DNA from: Bog-473 sp963755375
GTDB taxonomy: Bacteria; Actinomycetota; Acidimicrobiia; Acidimicrobiales; RAAP-2
DNA length: 64,000 nt
Direction of reading: 5' to 3'
NCBI GenBank assembly: GCA_963755375.1
Contig: CAVWKG010000016.1
Coordinates: 1,116,001 to 1,180,000, forward strand
A model generated the notes under the pieces. The model did no database searches, was not told the DNA's origin, and was given only the letters and a program-made list of their open reading frames with translations. The first letter of the stretch is position 1. Every line of letters starts with the position of its first letter. The position numbers and the translations under genes were made by a program. Below, piece by piece: positions 35,051 to 43,714 of this stretch.

Positions 35051-36258
35051 GCGACCCGTTGCCCGGGCCTCTGGCCGGCATCCGCGTCGTCGATGTGGGC
35101 ACGCGGATCTCCGCGCCGTTCTGCGCCGGGCTGCTGGGCGAGCTCGGCGCCGACGTGATCAAGGTCGAGTTGCCGGGCGACGGCGACTTCATGCGCAGCA
35201 TCGGCCCGTTCGTGCCGGTGGAGGACGGCCCCGACTACTCGCTGTCGTGGGCCGTCGAGGGCCGGGGGCGACGCGGCGTCACCTGCGACCTGCGCACGCC
35301 CGAAGGCAAGGACCTCTTCACGCGGCTGGTGGCGACCACGGACGTGCTGTGTGAGAACTTCCGGCCCGGCACCATGGAACGCTGGGGCCTGGGCCCGGAG
35401 GACCTGCCCGACGAGCTCGTCTACGTGCGTATCAGCGTCTTCGGGCAGACCGGCCCGTACGCCCCCCGCCCCGGGCTCGACCGGCTGGGCATCGCCTTCG
35501 GCGGCCTCCTCAACCTCACGGGCGACCCCGACCGGCCGCCCGTGCGCCCAGGCGTCACCGTCTCGGACTACCTCACCGGTGCGTTCGCCGCCTTCGCCGC
35601 GGTGGCCGCGCTCTACGGACGCGACAAGGCGGGCCACGGGGGTGACGTGATCGACGCGCCGCTCTACGGCTCCATTCTGCGCATCCTCGAGTGGACGCTG
35701 GCCGCCTACGACCGGCTGGGCATTGTGCGCCAACGCGAGGGCAACCGGCTGTCGCACTCGGCCCCCCTGGACAACTACCCGACGGCCGACGGCTTCTACG
35801 TCTGCATCGTCGCCGGCTCCGACGCCAACTTCCGTCGGCTATGCCGGGCCATGGAGCGACCCGACCTGGCCGAGGACGCCCGGTTCGCCACCCTGGCCGA
35901 GCGTGCGGCCCGGGGCGACGAGATCAACGGCATGGTGGCCGAGTGGACGTCGAGCCTCCCCGCCGAGGAGATCACGGCTCGCTGCGTCGCGCATGACGTC
36001 CCGATCGGCACCGCCTACAGCGCCGCCGACATCTTCGCCGACCCTCACATGGCGGCCCGCGGTGACCTCGTGGCGGTCGACGACCCGGTCATCGGGCCGG
36101 TCCGCCAGCAGGCGCCGTTCCCCCGCCTGGCCAAGAACCCGGCGCCCGTCCCCCGCGGCGCGCCGCGGCTGGGCGAGCACAACCGCGAGGTGTGGTGCGA
36201 CCTGGTGGGCCTGAGCGACGACGAGCTGGCCGACCTGGGCGCCCGCGGCGTCGTCTGA
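35047..36258 (+). CDS. CaiB/BaiF (family III) CoA transferase
   Basis: 403 residues. LAGIRVVDVGTRISAPFCAGLLGELGADVIKVE contains the family signature and the GD at about 41-43 region; the active-site Asp lies in the GLDRLGIAFGG region by analogy, not confirmed. It moves CoA between acyl-CoA and a free acid. It is coupled by a GTGA overlap to the enoyl-CoA hydratase. Confidence 0.9.
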   Translation: MSDPLPGPLAGIRVVDVGTRISAPFCAGLLGELGADVIKVELPGDGDFMRSIGPFVPVEDGPDYSLSWAVEGRGRRGVTCDLRTPEGKDLFTRLVATTDVLCENFRPGTMERWGLGPEDLPDELVYVRISVFGQTGPYAPRPGLDRLGIAFGGLLNLTGDPDRPPVRPGVTVSDYLTGAFAAFAAVAALYGRDKAGHGGDVIDAPLYGSILRILEWTLAAYDRLGIVRQREGNRLSHSAPLDNYPTADGFYVCIVAGSDANFRRLCRAMERPDLAEDARFATLAERAARGDEINGMVAEWTSSLPAEEITARCVAHDVPIGTAYSAADIFADPHMAARGDLVAVDDPVIGPVRQQAPFPRLAKNPAPVPRGAPRLGEHNREVWCDLVGLSDDELADLGARGVV

Positions 36259-36280
36259 AGGCGGCCGGTCCGCCGCGAAG

Positions 36281-37768
36281 CTAGCTCTGCGAGCTGTCGA
36301 CGCGACCGAGATAGGTGGCGCCGCCGAAGGTGAAGATCCCGCCGTCGGCCCCCGCCATCCAGTACCCGTCGGTCGCGTTGTCGGGCGCCATCCCGACGAC
36401 CGGCGCCGCCAGGCTCAGGCTGCCCGTGCTGCCGGCGAAGGGCGCCTGACCGTAACTGAAGATGCCGCCGTCGGAGGCGACGAAGCGGTAGCCCTTGCCG
36501 TTCGGCGATGCCTCCATGCCGACGATCGGCCTGTTGAGGTGGAGGCTGCCGGTGCTCCCGTAGAACGGCGCGTCGTAACTGAAGATGCCGCCGTCGGACG
36601 CCACCTCCCAGTAGCCACCGGTCGACGGATCGGCCGCGAGGCCGACGATGGGCTGGTTCAGCGGCCGGCCGCCCATTGAGCCGTGGAAGGCCGCATCGCC
36701 GAAGCTAAAGATGCCGCCGTCCGCGGCCACCATCCAGTAGCCCCCGCCGTCCGGCGTGGAGGCGATCCCCACAATCGGCTTGTTGAGCCGGAGCGCGCCC
36801 GTCGACCCGTAGAAGGCTGCGTCACCGAAGCTGAAGACACCGCCGTCGGTGCCGACCAGCCAGTAGCCCCCGCCGTCCGGGGTGGAGGCGATCCCCACGA
36901 CGGGCGCGTTGGGTTGACCGGTGAGCGAGCCGTAGTTCTGGGCCGAGCCGAAGGCGGCCACGGTGCCGCTCGCCTCGACCTCCCAATAGCCGCTTCCGTT
37001 GGGGGTCGGTGCGATGGCCACCGTCGGGGACCCGGACTGGACGGAGCCGGCGATCTGACCCCAGTTCGTCGTGACGTCGGCGGGTGGCGCGCAGGAACTG
37101 ACGAAGAGGGCGGCGAGGGAGCCGGCCGTGAACCCCGAAGCCGAGAACGCCCCGCCCATCGAAAGGACCGGTGGGCCCGTGGGACAGTTAGGGAACTGAT
37201 GGAGGAGGATGTCGCGGTGACCCCAGCATCCGGCCGGGGCCGACAGGCTGCAGGCGGAGTTGGTGGTCGAGGAGCCGCCGTAGCCGTCGTCGTACATCCA
37301 GTAGTAGTCGGCCTCGAGCACCGAGGTCAGGCCGCCGGCCCAGACGGAACCGCCGAAGGTGATGGGTGCGCCGCCCGACACCGCGGACGGGAAGGCGGGA
37401 TCGCTCCCGGCGTTGGCGCCACCCTGCGCGTCCGCGTCGAGCTGCGCGGTCACGTCGTTGATCGGGGGCAGGCCGCGGTCGATGCGCTCGTCGTTCACCA
37501 CCGTCAGCAGCTGCTGGTCGATCGGCAGGGCGGACAGTGCCGCCTCCGAGAGGTTCATCGGACCGAGGCCCTCTTGGGCGCGCGCGTTGTCGATGGCGGT
37601 GAGCCAGTCGCTGCTGTCCGGCGCGATGTTCGCGGCGGGATTGGCGGGCGGCAGGATCCCGGCCGCGGATGCGGGTGCGCTGCTCAGCCCTGCCGCGATC
37701 GAGCTCATGACCATGGCCCCGATGGGCAATAGCAGTGTCGCGACACGACGACGGGCACGCTGACGCAC
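36281..37768 (-). CDS. Secreted CAP-like protein with six C-terminal propeller-type repeats
   Basis: A 495-residue protein. Residues 1-36 are a signal peptide (RR, hydrophobic run, ASA-AG). Residues about 50-230 look like a CAP/SCP domain (LNSER-like VVNDERIDRGLPPI, then CWGHRDILL). Residues 248-495 hold six about 42-residue repeats with GGYW.V..DGGIFSFGDA.FYGS. The repeats suggest a beta-propeller-like domain that may bind cell-wall or extracellular ligands. GTG start with GGGGGAG eight bases upstream. Acts outside the cell. Confidence 0.82.
   Translation of the reverse strand: MRQRARRRVATLLLPIGAMVMSSIAAGLSSAPASAAGILPPANPAANIAPDSSDWLTAIDNARAQEGLGPMNLSEAALSALPIDQQLLTVVNDERIDRGLPPINDVTAQLDADAQGGANAGSDPAFPSAVSGGAPITFGGSVWAGGLTSVLEADYYWMYDDGYGGSSTTNSACSLSAPAGCWGHRDILLHQFPNCPTGPPVLSMGGAFSASGFTAGSLAALFVSSCAPPADVTTNWGQIAGSVQSGSPTVAIAPTPNGSGYWEVEASGTVAAFGSAQNYGSLTGQPNAPVVGIASTPDGGGYWLVGTDGGVFSFGDAAFYGSTGALRLNKPIVGIASTPDGGGYWMVAADGGIFSFGDAAFHGSMGGRPLNQPIVGLAADPSTGGYWEVASDGGIFSYDAPFYGSTGSLHLNRPIVGMEASPNGKGYRFVASDGGIFSYGQAPFAGSTGSLSLAAPVVGMAPDNATDGYWMAGADGGIFTFGGATYLGRVDSSQS
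36284..37027 (-). repeat. Six tandem about 42-codon repeats in the CAP-like protein
   Basis: Repeats of 40-42 codons each, aligned on PIVG, GGYW and DGGIFSFG; the second to fourth copies are the most alike, the first and last the most diverged. Confidence 0.8.
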
Positions 37769-37864
37769 TGTGTTCTCTCCCCCTCTGGACCACTGTGTTG
37801 CCAGTAGTCAGTATCGGAAGCGAACGGCGCCGACATGAATGGTTCTTTTGACGTCCTGGACGGC

Positions 37865-37883
37865 GCCCGTGCTGTTCACGGGC
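37865..37883 (-). terminator. Hairpin after the CoA ligase gene at 37978
   Basis: GCCCGTG/CACGGGC, perfect 7-bp stem with a 5-base loop, in the 209-bp gap. On the reverse strand it follows the ligase stop, so it may end that operon; no T-tract. Confidence 0.45.
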
Positions 37884-37977
37884 CGGTGTCCGTGCCTGCA
37901 GCCGGGGTTGAGACCGCTGGTGTTGTGCGGTCGTTGTCACCGCGGCGCACTCGCGCCTCGGTGCGTGCGGGCGCGGA

Positions 37978-39477
37978 TCAGGCCGAGGCGATGAGCCGCT
38001 CGAGCGCGCGCCGGTCGACCTTCTCGCCGGCGGTGAGCGGCAGCGCGCTCAGCACGACCATGTCCTCGGGGAGCTTGTAGCGCGCCAGGCGCTCGCCGGC
38101 GAAGGCGCGCAACCTGGCCAGTTCCGGGGTGGGCCCGTCGGGGCGCGGGACGACGACCGCCACCCCCACCTCCCCCATGACGGGATCGTTCCGGCTCACC
38201 ACGGCCACCGCCGCCACGTCGGGATGGTCGGCCAACACGCCCTCGACCTCCATCGGGTAGACGTTGTAGCCGCCGCGCACGTAGCGCTCGTGGCTGCGGC
38301 CCGCGAGATGCAGTCGGCCGCGCTCGTCGACCCACCCGAGGTCGCCCGTCCGCACGCTGCCGTCCGCGGTGAACACCTCCGCGTTGGCGCCGCTGTTGCG
38401 CCAGTAGCCCTCCATCACCGCCGACGACCCGAGGCACACCTCGCCGATCGCACCCGGCTCCACCGGCGCGCCCTCCGCGTCCAGGATGGCCAGGCGCACA
38501 CCCGGCTGGGGGCGGCCGACGGTCTCCTCGGCATCTTCGTCCGGATCGGTGAAGGCGGTGCCGCACCCGATGCCCGCCTCGGTGCACGAGTAGCGGACGG
38601 CCAGCGGCGCGCCGATGCGCGCCCGCGCCTCACGGATCAGTGCGGGCGTCGCGGGGCCGCCGCCCATGACGACGGCACGTACCGACGAGAGGTCGGTGGT
38701 GTCGAACGCTGGATCGCGCAGCATCAACGCGATCTGGGTGGGCACGCCTCCGAGCGCGGCGATCTTGAGCTCGGCCACCATGCGCAACGCGTCGGACGCC
38801 TTCCACGGCTGCCGCGACAGGTGCTGGGTGCCGCCCTTCTTCAGGTTGCCGGCCAGCTTCGTCGTCGGGCCGAGGTGCGCCAGGGCCGAACCCGCCATCG
38901 CATGGCCGCCGCCGCCCCAGGCCTCGCCGACGTCGCACTCGGTGATGAAGCCGATCTGGCGCCCGCAGAACACCGCCCCCTTGGGAAGGCCGGTCGTGCC
39001 GGAGGTGAACACGATGGCGATGGGTCGGTCCGCGTCACTGACCAGCGGCGCCGGCCGGTCGCCCCGCTGGCGCAACCCCTCGAGGACGGCCTCGGGGTTG
39101 GTGGCCGGCGCAATGAGGACGCTGGGCGCACCCTCGGCGCCCTGGTTCGGCGCCAGGTCCTGCGTCGTGACGACGAGGCGCGGGTTGGCCGCCCGCAGGA
39201 CGGCAGCCCGCTCGGCCTGCACCAGTTTCGGGTTGACCGCCGCGGTGACCGCGCCGAGCTTGGCGGCTGCGACGTAGGTGACGAAGTGCTCGGGTGTGGT
39301 CGGGAGCAGGAGTCCCACCACGTCACCCTCCCCCACCCCGCGCTCGGCCAAGCCCACCGCGGCCTCGTCGGCCATGGCGTCGAACTGGGCGTAGCTGAGC
39401 GTCAGCCCCTCGTCGGTGACGAACGCCGGCGCCGGTCCGAAGCGTCGGGCCGCCTCGGCCGCGGTCTCAGCGAGCAT
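37978..39477 (-). CDS. AMP-dependent acyl-CoA synthetase/ligase
   Basis: A 499-residue ANL-family ligase: AIVFTSGTTGLPKGAVF, RYSCTEAGIGCG, TGDLGWVDERGRLHL and the catalytic lysine in LTAGEKVDRRAL. Start set at the ATG at 39477, where LAETAAEAARRFG begins; the preceding 142 residues of the open frame are antisense-like. It follows the acyl-CoA dehydrogenase at 39491 by 13 bases, so the two are cotranscribed. Confidence 0.9.
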   Translation of the reverse strand: MLAETAAEAARRFGPAPAFVTDEGLTLSYAQFDAMADEAAVGLAERGVGEGDVVGLLLPTTPEHFVTYVAAAKLGAVTAAVNPKLVQAERAAVLRAANPRLVVTTQDLAPNQGAEGAPSVLIAPATNPEAVLEGLRQRGDRPAPLVSDADRPIAIVFTSGTTGLPKGAVFCGRQIGFITECDVGEAWGGGGHAMAGSALAHLGPTTKLAGNLKKGGTQHLSRQPWKASDALRMVAELKIAALGGVPTQIALMLRDPAFDTTDLSSVRAVVMGGGPATPALIREARARIGAPLAVRYSCTEAGIGCGTAFTDPDEDAEETVGRPQPGVRLAILDAEGAPVEPGAIGEVCLGSSAVMEGYWRNSGANAEVFTADGSVRTGDLGWVDERGRLHLAGRSHERYVRGGYNVYPMEVEGVLADHPDVAAVAVVSRNDPVMGEVGVAVVVPRPDGPTPELARLRAFAGERLARYKLPEDMVVLSALPLTAGEKVDRRALERLIASA

Positions 39478-39490
39478 GGGTGCCGGCCCC

Positions 39491-40750
39491 TCACCCCCGG
39501 GGCAGGCCGAGCACACGCTCGGCCACGATGTTGCGCTGGATCTCCGAGGTGCCGCCGGCGATGGTGCCGGCGAACGACCGCAGGTACTGCAGGGCCCAGG
39601 CCCCGTCGTAGAAGGAGCCGTTCGCGCTCTCCTCCACCCGGTCCGGCTCGAAGTGGGCGAGGTCCCACTCGGTGAAGCGGTTGGGTCCCGGACCGTCGAG
39701 GTCGAGGCCCTCGAGGCCCAGCGCCTCCTGCGCCAGCAGGCAGGCGCGCTGCTCGGCCTCGCTCGTGAACAGCTTGAGCACCATGTGCTCGGGCGGCATC
39801 TCGCCGCGGCTCGCCTTGGCGAAGCCGCGGTAGCCGAGGCAGCGCATGGCGGTCGTGTCGGTGGCCAGCCGGCCGATGCCCTCGGCCAGGCGGGGGTCGT
39901 CACCCAGCGTCCCGCCGCGGCCGTCCGGGCGCCCGGCCAGGCGCACCAGCCCCCGCAGCGTCCGCTCCATCTTCGAGACGTTCATGATCCAGAGCATGCC
40001 CCGCTCGTGGCGCAGCGATCCCTGGCTGACGGCCCACCCGTGGTTGCGCTCGCCGAGCAGGTTCTCCTCGGGCACCTGCACGTCGGTGAAGAACACCTCG
40101 TTGAAGTCGGCGTGGTGCGGGTTGGTGAGCTCGGGCAGGGACCGGCACGTGATGCCGGGCGTGCGCATGTCGATGATGAGCACGCTGATGCCGCGATGCT
40201 TCGGCGCCTCGGGGTCGGTGCGCACGTAGCACATGCAGTAGTCGGCCTCGTGGGCGCCCGACGTCCACACCTTCTGCCCGTTGACCACGAAATGGCCGTC
40301 GCGGTGCTCGGCCCTGGTGCTCAGCGAGGCGAGATCACTCCCCGCGTTGGGCTCGCTCATGCCGACGCACCAGGTGATCTCACCCTTCAGCGTCGGGATG
40401 ACGAACCGCTCCTTCTGGTCATCGGTCCCGTACTCGACGATGGAGGCGGCGCAGATGGAGAGGCCCTGCGGGTTGAGCGAGCGCGGCGCCATGCGCTCGG
40501 TGATGACCTCGAAGTAGACCATCTGCTCCTCGGGCGTGGCGCTGCGGCCGCCCAGCTCGGGTGGCCACCCCGGCACCAGGTAGCCCGCCTCGAACATCTC
40601 GCGTTGGAAGGTGCGGGCCCAGTCCGGCAGGTGCGCCGAGGAACGGCGGGACTGCTCGGCCATCACCGCGGGCGGCGGGAGGTGCGCGTCCAGCCACGAC
40701 TCGAATTGGCGACGGAACTCGCTGAGCGTGTCGTCGGGGGCGAGGCGCAT
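39491..40750 (-). CDS. Acyl-CoA dehydrogenase
   Basis: A 419-residue flavoprotein: ITWCVGMSEPNAGSDLASL, FVVNGQKVWTSGAHEADY and the closing GGTSEIQRNIVAERVLGLP, i.e. a complete subunit. The ATG at 40750 (rather than the TTG at 40756) is chosen. The perfect operator 6 starts nine bases upstream and is contiguous with CATAGT, a plausible -10. It heads a two-gene unit with the ligase at 37978. Confidence 0.92.
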   Translation of the reverse strand: MRLAPDDTLSEFRRQFESWLDAHLPPPAVMAEQSRRSSAHLPDWARTFQREMFEAGYLVPGWPPELGGRSATPEEQMVYFEVITERMAPRSLNPQGLSICAASIVEYGTDDQKERFVIPTLKGEITWCVGMSEPNAGSDLASLSTRAEHRDGHFVVNGQKVWTSGAHEADYCMCYVRTDPEAPKHRGISVLIIDMRTPGITCRSLPELTNPHHADFNEVFFTDVQVPEENLLGERNHGWAVSQGSLRHERGMLWIMNVSKMERTLRGLVRLAGRPDGRGGTLGDDPRLAEGIGRLATDTTAMRCLGYRGFAKASRGEMPPEHMVLKLFTSEAEQRACLLAQEALGLEGLDLDGPGPNRFTEWDLAHFEPDRVEESANGSFYDGAWALQYLRSFAGTIAGGTSEIQRNIVAERVLGLPRG

Positions 40751-40759
40751 GGCCAACTA

Positions 40760-40773
40760 TGACACGGGTGTCA
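40760..40773. promoter_or_regulatory. TGACACNNGTGTCA operator 6
   Basis: TGACACGGGTGTCA, a perfect match. Its last three bases are the stop codon of the CMD-type gene at 40771, so the operator is inside an apparently polycistronic run and gives the downstream acyl-CoA dehydrogenase its own control. Confidence 0.75.
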
Positions 40774-41181
40774 TTCGACGGGCGAGTCTCCGTCGTCCTC
40801 CTCGTGCGGGCCCGCCGAGCCCTGCTTGTAGCCGCGCCGGGCGGCCGGCAGCGCCTGAATGGCGAGCACGATTCCGAAGGCGGGCTCGGTGAGGAGGATC
40901 GACCCGGAGATCTCGTCCCAGGTGGCGCCGACCTCGGCGGCCAGCCGGGCATGACGCTGGACGCCGCCCGGCTGCCGGGCGATCACCGTGCACACCATGC
41001 GGATCAATTCGTGTGTCTTGCGGTCCGGCGCGCGCAGCGAGTCGATGGAGGCCATCCAGGCGTTCTGCGCCTGCAGGACGCCGGGCGCCCACTCGTGGAG
41101 GAAGCGATCCGAGGGGAAGGGCCAGACGTCGTCCTCGACGTTGATGTCGGACGGCTCGTCGGATTCGGGGCCTGGGCTCAT
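40771..41181 (-). CDS. Carboxymuconolactone decarboxylase (CMD)-like family protein
   Basis: 136 residues. ELIRMVCTVIARQPGGVQRHARLAAEVGATWDEI follows the CMD/AhpD pattern, in which a helix with a Cys or His precedes HVR-A-GA. The usual CxxC is not seen; ...QRHARLAAEVGAT keeps the His. The product may be a ring-opening or thiol-related enzyme, or only a structural relative. TACGAT nine bases before the ATG could be its -10. It follows the fused acyl-CoA dehydrogenase by 30 bases. Confidence 0.75.
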   Translation of the reverse strand: MSPGPESDEPSDINVEDDVWPFPSDRFLHEWAPGVLQAQNAWMASIDSLRAPDRKTHELIRMVCTVIARQPGGVQRHARLAAEVGATWDEISGSILLTEPAFGIVLAIQALPAARRGYKQGSAGPHEEDDGDSPVE

Positions 41182-41190
41182 CGCGCGGTC

Positions 41191-41196
41191 ATCGTA
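41191..41196 (-). promoter_or_regulatory. Probable leaderless -10 box TACGAT
   Basis: Reverse-strand TACGAT, nine bases before the ATG at 41181. Confidence 0.35.
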
Positions 41197-41210
41197 CCGG
41201 CGGCGGCGGA

Positions 41211-43481
41211 TCAGGAACCGGGCTCGGGGTCGCGGGGCTGGCCGAGGATGCGCTCCGCGATGACGTTGCGCTGCACCTCGCTGGTGCCCCCGGCGATGGT
41301 GAGGCAGCGGGTCGAGAGGAAGCCCTCCTCCCACCGCTGCGCCCTGCCGTCGAGCACGGCACCGTCCGCGCCGTAGAGGGCCATCCCCATCTCCTGCACG
41401 CGCTGCTCGTGCTCCACGCCGAGCAGCTTGCGCACGCTCGATCCACTGCCGGGGTCCACGCCCGAGAGCGTGCGCAGGGTGGCGCGGTGGCCGAGCAGGG
41501 CCACCGATTGCGCTTCCGCGATGAGGTGCCCGAGCCGGTCTTCCAGACTGGCCGGGCTGGGTTCGCCGCGCTCGCTCCGGAGCGCCACCGTCCGGATGAG
41601 CGATTCGACGCCGTTGCCGAAGGAGGCGCCCGACGACATGGAGACGCGCTCGTTGGCCAGTGTCGTCCGCCCGATGCGCCAGCCGTCCCCCGGCGCGCCC
41701 ACGACGGCGTCGTCGGGCACGAAGACGTCGTTGAAGAACACCTCGTTGAACATGGCGGCACCCGTCAGTTCGCGCAGCGGGCGGATGTCGAGGCCCTCGG
41801 CGTGCATGTCGACGATGAAGTAGGTGATGCCGGCGTGCTTGGCCGCGTCGAGGTCCGAGCGGGCCAGGCAGATGCCGAAGTCGGCGATCTGGGCCAGCGA
41901 TGTCCATACCTTCTGCCCGTTGAGGATCCAGCCGCCCTCGACGCGTTCGGCCCTGGTGCTCAGGGCGGCCAGGTCGGACCCCGCGCCGGGCTCGCTGAAG
42001 AGCTGGCACCAGGTGAGGCGGCCGTGCAGCGTCGGGCGTACCCAGCGCTCCTGCTGCTCGGCGGTGCCGTGCGCGATGAGGGTCGGCAGTGCCCACGCCC
42101 CGACGGCGAGGTGGGGCCGGGGGACGCCGGCCGCCGCGAGCTCCTCGTCGATGACCAGCTGCTCCAGGGGCGAGGCGCCCCGGCCCCAGGGTGCGGGCCA
42201 GTGCGGCATGATCAGCCCCGCTTCGGCCACGGCGCCCCGCTGGTCGGCCCCGGTGACCGCGGCGACCTCCGCCACCACGGCGCGGATCTCGCGGCGCAGC
42301 GGCTCCGCCTCGGGGGGCAGGTCGGCCGCCAGGTTGCGGCGGGCCCCGCCGATGGCCAGGGCGGCCACCTCGTGGTCGAGGGCGCCCACGTCGCCGCCGG
42401 CGACCAGCTGCAGGTTGGCCATGGCCCGCTTGAGGTAGAAGTGGGCGTCGTGCTCCCAGGTGAAGCCGATGCCGCCGAGGATCTGAATGCACTGCTTGGC
42501 GCAGTGTGCCGCCGCCCCCAGCGCGACGGCGCCGGCGATACGTGCGCTCAGGTGGCGGTCGTGCAACTCGCCGGCGGCCACGTCCTCGGGCTCGGGCTCG
42601 CTCCAGGCGGCCGCGGCGTCCCAGGCCACCGCGGCGCATTGCTCCGCCGCGACCAGCATGTCGGCTAGCGCGTGCTTGACCGCCTGGAACTGGCCGATCG
42701 GTCGACCGAACTGGACGCGCACCTTCGCGTAGTCCGATGCGGTCTGCAGGCACCAGCGGGCGATCCCCGCGCTCTCGGCCGCGGCCAGCGTCAGCGCCAG
42801 GCCGCGCACGTCGTCGTCGGACACCATGACCTGCTCGTGCCGCGGCACCGTGACCCGGCCGGCGCCGGCGACGGTGAGCTGCCCGACGGCGCGCGTGCCG
42901 TCCAGCCCCGCCAGCGCCTCGACGGAAACCGCGTCGCCGAGCGCGGCGCGATCGAGCAGGAGCCACCCGTTCCCGGTGTCGTGATCGACTGGGACGAGGA
43001 CCAGGCGGGCCGTGGGCAGCCCGAGCACGGGGCGCACGGTGCCGCTCAGCGAAAGCGCCCCGTCCTCCACCAGCTCGCAGGGGTACGGCGCGGCGCCGAG
43101 CGCCACGGCGGCCGTGATGGAGCCGTCGGCCAGCCCGCGCAGCCACTCCGTCGGCACGCTGGCCGGCCCCCGGGACGGCCGGGCCAGGGCGGCGGAGACG
43201 AGCACCGTCGGCAGCAGGGGCCCGGGGAAGAGCGCGTGGCCCAGCTCCTCGAGCACGACGGCCAGCTCGGCCAGCGTGAAGCCCTGCCCACCCTGCTCCT
43301 CGGGCAGGTGGAGGCCGAGCCACCCCTGGGCGGCCATCTTCTCCCACGCGGCCGCCAGCTCGTCCGAGCCGGGAGACGCCTCGGCCACTCCCCGCGGCAC
43401 GGTGGCCGGGCAGTGCGTCTGGGCCCAGCGCAGCGCGGTGGTGCGGAGCGACTCGTGCACCTCGGTGACGGCGATCGGCAT
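41211..43481 (-). CDS. Fused acyl-CoA dehydrogenase (beta-type + alpha-type in one chain)
   Basis: 756 residues made of two acyl-CoA dehydrogenase halves. The first (about 1-370) has YAKVRVQFGRPIGQFQAVKH and ends GGIGFTWEHDAHFYLKRAM, like the beta-type protein at 31732. The second (about 390-756) has WCQLFSEPGAGSDLAAL, LNGQKVWTSLAQIADFG and the closing GGTSEVQRNVIAERILG. It appears to be a single-chain version of a two-subunit enzyme. ATG overlaps the preceding ferredoxin stop by one base (TAATG). Confidence 0.9.
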   Translation of the reverse strand: MPIAVTEVHESLRTTALRWAQTHCPATVPRGVAEASPGSDELAAAWEKMAAQGWLGLHLPEEQGGQGFTLAELAVVLEELGHALFPGPLLPTVLVSAALARPSRGPASVPTEWLRGLADGSITAAVALGAAPYPCELVEDGALSLSGTVRPVLGLPTARLVLVPVDHDTGNGWLLLDRAALGDAVSVEALAGLDGTRAVGQLTVAGAGRVTVPRHEQVMVSDDDVRGLALTLAAAESAGIARWCLQTASDYAKVRVQFGRPIGQFQAVKHALADMLVAAEQCAAVAWDAAAAWSEPEPEDVAAGELHDRHLSARIAGAVALGAAAHCAKQCIQILGGIGFTWEHDAHFYLKRAMANLQLVAGGDVGALDHEVAALAIGGARRNLAADLPPEAEPLRREIRAVVAEVAAVTGADQRGAVAEAGLIMPHWPAPWGRGASPLEQLVIDEELAAAGVPRPHLAVGAWALPTLIAHGTAEQQERWVRPTLHGRLTWCQLFSEPGAGSDLAALSTRAERVEGGWILNGQKVWTSLAQIADFGICLARSDLDAAKHAGITYFIVDMHAEGLDIRPLRELTGAAMFNEVFFNDVFVPDDAVVGAPGDGWRIGRTTLANERVSMSSGASFGNGVESLIRTVALRSERGEPSPASLEDRLGHLIAEAQSVALLGHRATLRTLSGVDPGSGSSVRKLLGVEHEQRVQEMGMALYGADGAVLDGRAQRWEEGFLSTRCLTIAGGTSEVQRNVIAERILGQPRDPEPGS

Positions 43482-43714
43482 TACGCCCCTTTCTCGAGTG
43501 GCACCTCGACGCCGGCGCGCCAGAGGGAGATGGCACCGACCGGGCACCCCTGCGCGGCAATGCGCAGCCGCTCCTCCTCGGTGGCCGCCGCATCCACGAC
43601 GACGGCATGGCCGTCGTCGCTGAGGTCGAAGGTCTCGGGGGCCCAGAAGACGCAGTTGCCCGACCCCATGCAGCGGTCCCAGTCGACCTTGACCTCCAGC
43701 GGCTCGTCCGCCAT
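43481..43714 (-). CDS. Ferredoxin ([3Fe-4S]-type, P450-associated)
   Basis: A 77-residue ferredoxin with three cysteine ligands: Cys15, Cys21 (CMGSGNC) and Cys57 in CPVGAI. The pattern CxxXxxC...CP with a non-Cys in the middle position fits the [3Fe-4S] ferredoxins that serve actinobacterial P450s. It probably feeds electrons to the P450 at 44894. It is coupled by one base on both sides, so the four genes form one operon. No reductase is encoded here. Confidence 0.9.
   Translation of the reverse strand: MADEPLEVKVDWDRCMGSGNCVFWAPETFDLSDDGHAVVVDAAATEEERLRIAAQGCPVGAISLWRAGVEVPLEKGA

Noticed and set aside
40771..43608. 945-residue open frame spanning the CMD-like gene and the fused dehydrogenase
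   Set aside because: Only its last 136 residues are protein-like; the rest is an out-of-frame reading of the dehydrogenase gene.
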